Shown here: positions 48,608 to 58,340 of the stretch, in pieces
Numbering within the stretch: the stretch's first letter is position 1
How the letters are laid out: each line of letters opens with the position of its first letter
NCBI GenBank assembly: GCA_047967505.1
Contig: CM106538.1
Strand: one strand, 5' to 3'
DNA: 64,000 bases
Origin: Dipteris shenzhenensis
Lineage: Eukaryota; Polypodiophyta; Polypodiopsida; Gleicheniales
Position numbers and translations under genes: made by a program
Notes under the pieces: model-generated
What the model was told of the DNA's origin: nothing
Database searches by the model: none
The model's input: only the letters and a program-made list of their open reading frames with translations

Positions 48608-49190
48608 CAAAGAATTGGCATTTCGATGGGCACTAATTGTGGTATTTTCTTAGCAAACTTCTACCTTTTTACTTATGAATTTGAGTTTATGCAGCAATTG
48701 ATCTATTGTGAGACTGGACCAATCGTTCTCTATAGACTTAGTCAGGTTAGGAGATTGATAGATGACTTATTTGTCCCAGACATTTCAAACTTTAAAGATT
48801 TTATGTACAAAGAGACAAACTTGTTTGGTGGAGGAATATATCCTAAAGAGTTCACATGTGAACTTAATTGTACATTCTTGGATCTTAGAAGTTGATATCT
48901 ATGGTAAATGACAACTTCACCTAGTATGCTATGTTGAATATCATACAAATGCCTCACATTGACTCAAACTTCTTTGATATGGCTAAATATGGAGTGATTA
49001 CTTTCAAAAATTCTATGGGTTTTATTGTCTTTGCACAAGTAGAGTGCACTCATCTCTCAATTTAGTAATTAATCATATTACTTCTAAAAAAGGTAGAGTA
49101 TTGAAGAAAAGCTATGATACAAGAAAAGTAGTAAAGAAATTTCGCTTTGTTCTATGTTGCAGACATCATACTATTGAGAATTTTGGCTTT
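48608..49190 (+). pseudogene. Penelope-like reverse transcriptase remnant
   Basis: The reading begins QRIGISMGTNCGIFLANFYL, fitting the Penelope-type fingers/palm pattern G-I-P-M-G-T-N-C..A/V..L-A-N/D-L. It continues with the catalytic region as RLIDDLFVPD (R-Y/F-I-D-D in the family), IYPKEF, and TFLDL (the F/Y-L-D motif after the palm). After a stop at about 48893 and frame changes come PHIDSNFFDMAKYGV and then a Lys-rich thumb-like stretch with TSKKGRVLKK and VVKKF. This order separates it from copia, gypsy and LINE RTs. No GIY-YIG endonuclease or terminal repeat was seen. The remnant is a fragment with several lesions. The identification rests on motif order only. Confidence 0.6.
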
Positions 49191-49299
49191 GGGTATGTTT
49201 AGGATCCTTGAACGTAGCAAGTGGGGCGCTTCATAGTCCATTTTCTCTTAGGTTTGCTCTAGTTTTTGAGTTCATCTAACTCTTAGATACATTTATTTT

Positions 49300-49326
49300 A
49301 GTTAGTTCAGCTAAGTGTGTGTGTGT

Positions 49327-49367
<41 letters not shown>

Positions 49368-49378
49368 AGTTCAGCTAA

Positions 49379-49437
<59 letters not shown>
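49300..49437. repeat. Duplicated (GT)n(GA)n microsatellite
   Basis: The block ttagttcagctaagtgtgtg followed by GA repeats occurs twice in tandem (about 49300-49365 and 49366-49437), differing only in repeat number. Confidence 0.9.
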
Positions 49438-49438
<1 letters not shown>

Positions 49439-49487
49439 CGCACACACTTTTTTTTTGGGGTGAAAAGACACACACACACATAGTGTA

Positions 49488-50374
49488 GTGTCAACGGTGA
49501 CTCACGTGTCGTGGGGATTTGAAGGAATGCTGATGGAGCCTCCACTCCAAGCTACTCCTTGTGAGAGCAATGCAAAGCACGAGCCATCTGCAAGTGTCAC
49601 TCAAGCGGCTTTCGGATTGTTGCAATGTGTTTCCACGAGAGAAAGAGGGAAGGGGGAAATGGGAGAAGACAGGGAGAAGGGGAGATGGGAGAATAGAGGG
49701 AGAAGGGGAGAATAGAGGGAGAGGGAAGGAGAGGGGAAGAATGAAGGGGGAGGGAGTGGCAAACACAAAGGCACTACAAGGGAAACAAGAGAACACCCAA
49801 AGACACTCTTGGAAGAGAAGAGGGAGCTTGTATTCCAAACTTGTGCATACAATAATGAAGATCAAAGTCAACCATTTGGCCTTTTATACAAGTCACCTTT
49901 TGAACGGAGGACCAACCCTTTTTCTTATACCACTCTCTCTCGTCTCTCTTTTGTTACAACCACTTGGGCCCATATGACGCCAAGGCATATGCTAATTCTC
50001 TCAATTTCCTCTTTGTCTTCAAATGACACTTGTGTTATGCATATCCAAATGGCTCTTGTGTTATCCTTGCCAATTTGGATGATCCCGGTGAGTACCCCTG
50101 TCCTAAGCCATTTGAAGCTCAAAACCCGTAGGACTAGATCAATGCTGAGATATTTGCAGCTCAAAAACTATAGGGCCAGATCGATGTTGAGCCATTTGAA
50201 TCTCTCAATGAAACTCTCACAAAATGAATGGACGGAAATTCCTCTCAAATGGACATAAATTTCTCTCAACGGAAGTGAAGGGAAGGATCTCACAATCACT
50301 CAAGAGAACTCTCAATCTCACAATCTCTCTCACACTCTCAAGGATCACAATGCCTCAGTGGAAGGCAGAACCAT
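49488..50374 (-). other. Possible LTR-element internal region
   Basis: A purine-rich block lies at 49640-49760. A minus-strand TATAAAAGG-like box is at about 49880. Short duplications of gagccatttgaatctc / aagccatttgaagctc lie near 50105-50210. No protein motif is present. With the primer-site-like sequence at 50375 it may belong to an old minus-strand LTR element. Confidence 0.3.
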
Positions 50375-50691
50375 GCTCTGATACCATGACAAAATATGAA
50401 GAGAGGAGAGGAGAAGAGTGGAGATGAGGAGAGAGGGCACAACTAGAGAGCAGACCACAAATGCTATGCACACATGATCACATGATGTTGAGCGTGAACT
50501 CTCAACAAGTAGCGCCAAAATTGCTCCTTTTTAAAAAAGGAAATGCGCCAACCGGGTTGAAGGTTGGCGTCCGAGTCGGTGAGGGGATTGGGTGCGTCTA
50601 GGGCTAAGTGGTAACCACCACGTGTGTGCTTCAGGTGGTTCACCTCCAGTTGTTGAAAGACTAGGTAATAAATTGAGTAAATGGACGAACT
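50375..50691 (-). mobile_element. Possible copia primer site and LTR end, cut by TR-GAG-2
   Basis: On the minus strand TGGTATCAGAGC (50375-50386) follows directly a segment ending ..TTTTGTCA, exactly how a copia LTR meets its initiator-Met primer site. That LTR would run rightward to at least 50691, where TR-GAG-2 is inserted, and could resume at 53324. A hairpin-forming cgccaacc / ggttggcg pair lies at about 50550. The matching second LTR was not found. Confidence 0.35.
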
Positions 50692-50979
50692 TGTTGGAAT
50701 ACTGAAAGGAAAGAGTAGAGTGGACACAAACTCAGAATACTTGCTTATGGAATGAAGAAAAGTGAGGTCCTTAAGTAGGCACCTCATACAAGCTCACTGA
50801 CATCACTGATGACCATAGAGCTCCACAATCATCTCCTCAATCTGCTCCTAGATTCTCTCAATCATCCTATGTGGCTCTCCACCACCTAACTGTGCTTATG
50901 GGCACCTAACTGTGCCTCTAGCACTCACATATAGAAACATAAGGTGTGCCTGAGGCATACACCTTGAGATATCCCAAAA
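50692..50979 (-). repeat. 3' LTR of TR-GAG-2 (288 bp)
   Basis: It is nearly identical to 53036-53323. Its minus-strand start reads TTTTGGGATATC instead of TGTTGGGATATC, a single change in the terminal TG motif. Confidence 0.9.
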
Positions 50980-50980
50980 A

Positions 50981-50995
50981 ACCCCCCCTCAAGGG
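50981..50995 (-). promoter_or_regulatory. Polypurine tract of TR-GAG-2
   Basis: Minus-strand ttgaggggggg abuts the 3' LTR and is the same as the tract of TR-GAG-1. Confidence 0.8.
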
Positions 50996-51348
50996 AATGC
51001 CTCAGGCTATGTCAAGGATACATCTAGTCTCATAGTTTCTCATGCCATCTCATGGTGGTCAAGGATATGGCTAGGTTCTCATGCTAGCAAGGGTTCCCTT
51101 GGGTGTAAGGTAAACAAAAAGGGATACAAAAAGACCTTCCAATGGTTATCTCCCCTGCATGTACATGCACACAATGTCTGCAGGAGGTACCATGGAACAA
51201 AACATACACATGGCCTACATCATAAGGTGACCAGAGGTGTTTACAAAACACACAAAACACAATAATTTATTTCATTAATTTTGGAGGACTATCCAGGCTG
51301 AGTACCTTGACATAAAAAGAGAGATCTGGAGCATACATAGAGATGTGT

Positions 51349-52179
51349 TTAAAATGCATAATCTTCAAAGTATGCCTCATCTTGTGGAGGCTTATTAACT
51401 GTAAGTAGATTTGCATTTTCTGTCTTTGCTTTGGCTCTGCAAAACTTCTCATTATGGTTGTTCTTGCCACAGTGCTTGCATGGATTAACTTTGAAGCAGT
51501 CCTTTGAAAGGTGATTTGTCTTTCCACAGTGATTGCAAGGAGTATACTTGCCCTTCTGGACTTTTACAGCATAAGCAGTGTCATTGCCTTTCCTGAGCTC
51601 CATATGCCTTTCTTCTTCTTGGAGAGCAGAGATAATGCCTTCAAGGTTAGGATTGGGAAGATTCTTCAAAGTGCTAATAATGTGATCAAATCCTTCAGGC
51701 ATACTCTTAAGTAACATTGCCATAGCATCATCAGGAGTGATAGGAGAGTTGATAGAAGCTAATTGAGTCATAAGACTCCGCATATAGTTGACATGAGCTG
51801 CTAAAGTAGTATCACTTGCCATCTTTAATTCAAAGAAAGAGATTTTAAGTGATAGTTTAGAGATGTGAGAGCTTGCACCAAAAATCATGTCTAGCTTCTA
51901 CCAAGCTTCCAAAGGAGACTCTAAGTCAGAGATATGGTGTATATAATCATCACCTAGAGCAAGAGCAATTATACCATATGATTTTTCTTCTCTTGCTGGA
52001 TCCCTTGCCGGTCGTGTCGGAGTTGAGGATTGTCCAGCATTGGAGGCCATAGAAGAAGCGGTAGGAGTCGGTTTGACAAGTCCCCATAAGTTCTCCCTCA
52101 TCAATGCAAATTTCACCTTCATTTGCCATGTATGGAAGCCCTTTCCATTGAACTTCTCAAGATTAAATATGGTAGCCAT
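51349..52179 (-). pseudogene. Copia gag, single premature stop (TR-GAG-2)
   Basis: From ATG at 52179 (MATIFNLEKFNGKGFHTW) the reading runs through IIALALGDDYIHHI and PLEAW. It then meets a TAG at 51898-51900, where a Gln codon (CAG) would fit, and continues in the same frame to 51349, about 276 codons in all. The second part has the Gag core (MRSLMTQLASINSPI, LLKSMPEGFDHII, LQEEERHMEL). Two CCHC knuckles follow (CNHCGKTNHLSKDC and CKHCGKNNHNEKFC) before the end EAYFEDYAF. The knuckles bind element RNA. Apart from that one stop the gene is undamaged, in keeping with the young LTRs. Confidence 0.88.
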
Positions 52180-53022
52180 GAGAGGGTCTAACCCAGATAT
52201 TGGGCAGTGTCTATCTCTCTTACAAGGCAAAAATAACTGAAAGACTTCCAAAATATGAGCACTTGATGTAGCAAATAGTAGTGACCAGATTTCAAACAAT
52301 GATGCTTCTTCTTACATGCTTCATAGAAGTGGGTGAAATAAACACTTTCCAATCAAAACCAGGTCTATCAAGTCAAAACAAAACTGAAGCAACACTTGTA
52401 CTGAAGTTATTGAAAACTTCAAAAGACCAGAAATGCTAGAGTAGCATTTTATGTAGCATCATTTTCAAAAGCTTGTCAAAACTGTCAAAACTAGAGAGCT
52501 GAACTTGGAGGGCTTATAGCTCACTCTTCAAAGCAAAAGAAAGGGGGCTTTCTGAGGCAAAAGAAAGCTGGTATACCACAGTAGAACCTCTGGGAAGAAG
52601 AGGCAAAAAAACGCGTCAGGTCGCCTTCTCCTTCTTCAACAAAGTCGACTGATTTTTCTCTGTTTTCTCCTTCAATATGCAGCCATTTCTGCTCGGATTT
52701 CAGCACAAGGTAGCTCTAGGTATGGACCAGCCCCCCCTGAAAGGAATTAGAGAAAGATCAAGTGTGCTGGGAGAAAATGCAAAAGAGACAGTCGACGACC
52801 TTCGTGTAATGGCGACGAGCAGAAGCAAAGATTCGTCAATTCCTTGCAGCCAGAAGTTTGCCCCAACAAGGTGGATCTCTAGCTGGAAGGGCGTGGGAAA
52901 TGGCTGAGAATCGGAGGAGAACATGCTTAAGCAAATTTTTGGAAGAAGAGGGAGAGATGGTGAAGAAGAAGAAGAGGAAGATGATGATGATGTGGCAAAA
53001 ATGGGCTCAAGGAGGATCAAAT

Positions 53023-53035
53023 GGCTCTGATACCA
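53023..53035 (-). promoter_or_regulatory. Primer-binding site (tRNA-iMet type) of TR-GAG-2
   Basis: Minus-strand TGGTATCAGAGCC directly abuts the 5' LTR. Confidence 0.88.
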
Positions 53036-53323
53036 TGTTGGAATACTGAAAGGAAAGAGTAGAGTGGACACAAACTCAGAATACTTGCTTATGGAATGAA
53101 GAAAAGTGAGGTCCTTAAGTAGGCACCTCATACAAGCTCACTGACATCACTGATGACCACAGAGCTCCACAATCATCTCCTCAATCTGCTCCTAGATTCT
53201 CTCAATCATCCCATGTGGCTCTCCACCACCTAACTGTGCTTATGGGCACCTAACTGTGCCTCTAGCACTCACACATAGAAACATAAGGTGTGCCTGAGGC
53301 ATACACCTTGAGATATCCCAACA
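53036..53323 (-). repeat. 5' LTR of TR-GAG-2 (288 bp)
   Basis: On the minus strand it starts TGTTGGGATATCTC and ends TATTCCAACA, a perfect short terminal inversion (TGTTGG..CCAACA). Confidence 0.92.
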
Positions 53324-53328
53324 GAACT

Positions 53329-53959
53329 TCCATTATTTCATACAGATAGAGGAGTACTCAAGGAGGTTGGTGTGGGGAAGAGGAGGCGGGACGGGATTGG
53401 GTGTTGGAGGGGTTGGGTGGAATCTGTAGGGAGTGGTTGCAAAATTTTTGCTGGGGTGGGTGGGGGGGTGGTAGAGTTAAAGACCACGATTGGTTCTTGT
53501 CCTTCCTCCTCGATAACATCTTTGGGGTACTGTGACATGAAGTTGGGGGTAATAAACTTCATGCACCTCTTCACTTCCTATTGCTTTTGAATCGAGTGAC
53601 AAAGATATTTATCATTGAGAAAGGGACATTAAAAAGAAGCTTTTATGCCAAGATACCACACCATACTTTCCTCCCTTAGATGAGAATGAAGATGGTAACA
53701 TCCCAAGTGATGTTATACTCAAGCATAGGGAGAAGGAAGGGATCAGCAGAGGCGATAATCTCAGCAAGCCAGTCTGCACCAAAGAGAAGAGTGATACGTT
53801 GTCAAAAGAAGATCTTGCGGCTCAACATGACATGAACTGATATATATCGAGGAGCTTGAAGAGGCTGATTGGGTTGGATGGGTAGGTTTTGAGGAAACAT
53901 TACACCTCCTTCATAGATACCTTTACACAGCTCAAAACACTCTGCAAACTATCATTAGA
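53329..53959. other. Intergenic DNA right of TR-GAG-2
   Basis: GC-rich G-tracts lie at 53370-53470. A minus-strand frame at 53338-53574 is proline- and threonine-rich without a recognised domain. It may continue the LTR element cut by TR-GAG-2. Confidence 0.35.
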
Positions 53960-54480
53960 CACAAAGGCCTATAACTTTCAGTAGAGGCATGATATCAAAG
54001 ATTCAAACACTTAAAGAGATACGCCTTGAGATGGGCTTCATGCTGATATACATTTCGTAAGAAACATAGAAGCTGTCAGAAAGTTATGGGCAGTTTACTA
54101 GACAGGGGTAGAAACTATTATGAAAATAGACTGTTAGATACAGAGACTCATAACTTTTGATGGAGTATCTGATTCAAGGTCTAATCACAGAGAGACATGT
54201 GGCTTAAAGAGAGTTTGCGCTGATATACATTTTGTAAGAAACAAAGAAGCGGCCAAAAAGTTATGGGCAGTTTACTAGATGGGAGTAAAAACTATCATGA
54301 AAACAGACTGTCAGACACAGAGACTAATAACTTTTTGCTGTAGTATCCGATTCAAAGTCTGATCACATAAAGACATGCGCCTTGAAGAGAGCTTCGCATA
54401 ATATAAGTTTCATCAAAATCGGACTATCGAGTGGAAAGTTATGAGCAAAACACTAATAGGGGGTCAAACTGTCAGAAAAA
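53960..54480. repeat. ~178-bp tandem repeat, three copies
   Basis: Units begin near 53960, 54140 and 54318 with cagagactcataac-like sequence and contain tgggcagtttactagat and acatgcgcctt-like words. Copies 1-2 are closest in their second halves; copy 3 diverges after cttgaagagagcttcgc. No coding content was recognised. Confidence 0.85.
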
Positions 54481-56745
54481 CTACCCTCCACCCATGCTAA
54501 TTTTGCCTGAGCAAGATGCTCCCTCAAGACTCCACCTTCATCAACAATCTACCACTCATAGATTTTGCCTCTAGAAGAGGGTAAGTAACTCCCTTAGTGG
54601 CTCTGGAAATGGATGGATCATGTGTGTGCAATGAGTAGCTGAATAGAAAGAACTTTTAAGGCTTTGAAAGAAAGAAAAGGTAAGAGAGACTCAAGAGAGG
54701 CAATCTGAAGTGATCTTCATTGTCAATATAGTGAGACTCCACTCCAATGCAACTCAAAATACTATAAACACAAGGGAGAAGAAGAGGTTTCATACGTACA
54801 AGAGGGAGTGGAAGCTCCAAGACTACTCATAGAGAGAGAATGAACTAGAGAGAGATGGACTCAAGAGTCCACATAAGAGAATATCTACAAGAGGGAGAGA
54901 AGGCTCATGGAAGAGGCTTGAGGAGACTAGAGCTACAACAACATGAGGCCTAATGGTGGAAGAGATGATGAACAAGGGAGAGGAGGGCTCCTTTTATAGA
55001 GATTTTGTCACCCTCCTTCCCCATCAATCACATAAGCCCATATGTCACCATCCATGTCCTTTTTTGCTACTCTTGCCATGTGTCCCATCAAAAGATGCTC
55101 AAGACTCTTAAAATATTGAGAAAGTCAAGAGTCTCCCGACATGCAGTCCATAGGGACCCTCTCTTTTCCATATGTCCACATCCTCCTTATTCCACATAGG
55201 AATTCTAGAAGGATTCCTCTTGACTCCACACTTGTCCACATGCCTTCCACATGCTTGGCATGTGATCTCTCTTATATTATTGGAACACATGGACATGAGC
55301 CCACCTCTTTATATGACTCTCTTCCTATTTTCTAAAAACCCCATAATATCTAATACACAAATAACTCTCACCCCATACCAAGGTATCTATCATTCATACA
55401 TGTGGTATTTACAATGATCCATTCCACTCATCCTCTCAAACCCATACAATATCTTAGAAAATAGAAATAAGTGAGAGCCACTAGGCTATCATTTGATACT
55501 CAAACTCTTATCAAACATAGAGAAAAATAATATCAATACCAAATAAAAAATATCAATTTTTGGCATCATAGTATGCTACATGAATTGTTTTAAATTTGTT
55601 AATCAAGGACTCGAGTGAGTCCTGGAGAGCTTGTAGCAGCTGATTGTACAAAATGATGATGCCGAGGGGTGGTGTGCTATGGGGTGATATGCAACTAGGT
55701 GTCCTTGCGTTTGAATTGCAGGAGCCTGGCCATAGGTCTCTGCATCCAGTTGATGTCAGCTTGGAGGCTATCGGGAGTACAAACCCATGGGCTAAGTTCG
55801 TCGGGCTTGGCTAGCTGCATCACTTCATCATCCTATGGATAATTGGTGGACTCAGTGATTAGTCGACACCACGCCTGAAAATTTAGGAGGATGGGGTGGG
55901 CAGCTAGGGTTTCAAGACTGGAGGGATGGAGGAAAGATAGAGTCGTGGGATGAAGGTTGAGGGAGAAGCAGGACATGGTGAGGACGGGATGACAGTGGTC
56001 GGGGTTGTAGGCAGAGGATGGTCTGGAGTGTGTTAGGTGGGAGAGGGGTGGTGAGATCTATGTGAAAAATGAGGTTTAATGCACGGAGTGCTTTGAAGTG
56101 CATTTGAAGTGTTTAGGGGACGATGCGTGGGGTGAGGGTGTAGGTGGCGAGTTGTGCAGAGACCTCCCTATACATCGAGAACTCATGTTGCTCTCTGTCT
56201 TCCAATGTAAGTCAGTTTGCAGGTGGCCAAGGTTGCACAAGTTCTCATTCTCAGCTTTCATGGTGATGATGAGGGCCTACTCTTGTGTGCAAGGACATCC
56301 TGAAGGGTTTGGATTTGTTGGTTGTATCCCTCCCTGAGTCTAGCATACTGGTCCTGGGCCTATGCTCTTTGTTCTTTTGTAGTACGGAGGCTGGATTTTA
56401 GGACTTCTTCGTTAAAGATATGGGCATGCTAAGAAACTTCCTCAGTCGCCTGGGGCCAGGTGATCTCAGTGAGCTCTCGGTGCCTTGTCCAATTGGTCCA
56501 TCATGGTATGAATCAGGGATTCACTAGCAGAGAGCTCATCCTTGAGCTTTGTGATAGTAACTTCCAGCTCTTCAACCTTTGCTCGATACTCCTCTGCTCT
56601 GTCGAGGGCAATTCTCAGCAGCTTGTATGGCAACCATGCGGGTGTGGCTGTCACGCATGCTGAGTTGTGCTAGGAGGAGGGAGGACAATTGGGGGGCATG
56701 CTCACAAGGATGGAGCACTTAGACTCGAGATAAGAGTGGGTCACT
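54481..56745. other. Non-coding DNA, possible LTR fragment
   Basis: A minus-strand TATAAAAG box at 54991-54998 with a pyrimidine-rich downstream region (minus strand) resembles an LTR promoter, but no paired LTR was found. A minus-strand frame at 56466-56654 is heptad-like and probably coiled coil (RAEEYRAKVEELEVTITKLK). Its surroundings carry stops, so it may be part of a degenerate gag-type protein. Confidence 0.35.
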
Positions 56746-57788
56746 TGCTATGAATGTAATAAAAAAGGTCACTATCTCCATCAGTGTCCTAGATTGAGAA
56801 AGAAAGAAGAAAAACAAGTATCCTTGATAGAATCTTCTTCAGGGGATGAGGAAAGAGAGGTAATGATGGGAAACGGGGATGTGGTAAAGCAAAAAAAGAA
56901 GAAGAAAGCAAGGAAGAAGTAGAGAAACCATAGTGAGAAAAAGAAGGCATCTAGAAGGAGAATTAGCCAGTCATACTTTCCTTTAGGACAAGGAATTGGA
57001 AGCTATGACTTGTTGTTTGACCTTAAAGAAAAGGAAGCTCATATCACCTTTGGACAGTTTCTTTCTTTGTCTCAAAAACTACGGAAAGAATGGGGAAAGC
57101 TAGCAAGCACAAGGGTGTCAAAGAAGAAAAATGCCATTCATGTTGTTCAAAAGGTAGATATAGATGTTGGTGATGATGTACCTTTGGTTGATGTGATAAT
57201 TGATGGTCAAGTGATTTCTAATTGATTTCTAATGTTTAAATTGATGGAGGTGCATCAATTAATGTCATGAGTGAGAAGACCATGATATATGCTGATTTAA
57301 AATACTCTAGTACTACCTCTCCATATCGCATCAAATTGGATGACAACACTAGGGTAAAGACCTTAGGAGTTATGAAGAATCTAGAACTGGATGTATGTGG
57401 AATTTTTATGCCAACTATTTTTCAGGTGATCCCTACCAAGCCAGATGCACGTGCCTATCCATTGATATTGGGAAGGCCTTGGCTACGTAAGGTGAAAGCT
57501 ATTCAAAAGTGGGAAATTGGAGAATTGGTTTTGTAGGAAAATGATAAGAAGGTGCACTACAACATCAGAAGCCACAAAAAGGAACTTTTCAAGGAGGAGT
57601 CTTCAACATCAGAGAGTTTGAGTTGTGACTTAATCGATGACGTAGAAGAGACGGGGTGCAGCTCCAAGGAATCCAGCTCAGAGGGTGAGGTGGAAGGAGT
57701 GGCCTTTGGTCTTTGTCTTGGTGCTAATCAAGATGAGTCAGGAGGGAACAAGGTGGTGGTTGTTGTCTCTATGCTAACATGGACATAG
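56746..57788 (+). pseudogene. Ty3/gypsy gag tail and protease remnant
   Basis: A CCHC knuckle (CYECNKKGHYLHQC, 56746-56787) opens the recognisable part, followed by a Lys-rich tail with an in-frame TAG at about 56920. The frame resumes with SYFPLGQGIGSYDLLF and VPLVDVIIDGQV, then shifts because of an 11-bp tandem duplication of tgatttctaat (57212-57233). Protease follows in the new frame: active-site IDGGASINVMSE at 57240-57275, then YPLILGRPWLRK. A Ser/Glu-rich region runs to 57788. No RT, RNase H or integrase follows; the sequence passes into LTR-like DNA. It is either an internal deletion or a non-autonomous gypsy derivative. The 5' end was not located. Confidence 0.75.
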
Positions 57789-58117
57789 GTAGTACAGAAT
57801 GTGTGTGTAGAGTAGCGGCAAAGCTCTGCTTGTACTTGCATAAGGCAAGGAATAATCTCTCTTAGGAATCCTCAACATGCAAGTTCTACTTGCAACTTCT
57901 ACTTGCAACTCCTACATTCAAGTCCTACATGTGATTCCTACATGCAAGTCCTACATGTGATTCCTACATGCATGTTCTATAGGCGAGTTCTACATGCAAC
58001 TCCTACATGCAACATGCAACTTGCAACTCCTACAAGCAACTTCTATATGCAAGTTCTACATGTAGAGAGAGAATGTCTTACAATTCCTACATGCAGAGAG
58101 AGAAGCTCTCTAACTTG

Positions 58118-58125
58118 TATAAATA
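58118..58125 (+). promoter_or_regulatory. TATA box in the LTR-like segment
   Basis: TATAAATA followed by cccc and a C/T-rich stretch, a typical RNA polymerase II core promoter for an LTR. Confidence 0.5.
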
Positions 58126-58282
58126 CCCCATAATGGAATGAAGCCCAGAATCTTTGGGGCCTTCTATTGAGTTCTACTTTGGTATTCCAAGCAATTGTAT
58201 CAAGTGTCCATGCTTCCTTGCACTCCACGTCCAAAAGCATGTCCTAACCTTGCAACTCCTCCTCCCCTCTCCTCCAACCTTG

Positions 58283-58340
58283 CAACCCATCCTCTCCCTC
58301 TCCTCCTCTCTTCTCCTCCTCCTCCTCCTCCTCCTCCTCT
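58283..58340. repeat. (TCC)n-rich tract
   Basis: Imperfect TCC repeats become perfect at 58305-58338 and lie exactly at the junction between the LTR-like tail and the copia element. On the minus strand they extend the copia frame with a Gly-rich tail. Confidence 0.85.

Larger units (their letters stand above)
50692..53323 (-). mobile_element. Young non-autonomous copia element, gag only (TR-GAG-2)
   Basis: The 2,632-bp element has two 288-bp LTRs, exact 5-bp target duplications gaact (50687-50691 and 53324-53328), an initiator-Met primer site and a polypurine tract. The LTRs differ at about four positions (three C/T changes plus the 3' LTR terminus), so insertion was recent. The only coding sequence is gag; protease, integrase, RT and RNase H are absent. 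Its 3' internal region shares ctatgagactagatgtatcc, catgagatggc and tatgatgtaggccatgtg phrases with the element at 14141-16447, so the two are related even though most of their LTR sequence differs. Confidence 0.92.
57789..58340 (+). mobile_element. LTR-like tail of the gypsy remnant
   Basis: The segment follows the gag-protease part directly. It contains a cluster of short repeats of ctacatgcaa/ctacttgcaact (57880-58080), a TATAAATA box at 58118-58125 and a pyrimidine-rich leader-like region. This is what a 3' LTR with its promoter would look like. It is cut on the right by the copia element at 58341. Confidence 0.45.

Noticed and set aside
58200-58340. Gly-rich C-terminal extension of the copia RT-RNase H frame
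   Set aside because: It is the translation of a (TCC)n tract and foreign LTR-like DNA past the element break, not part of the protein.
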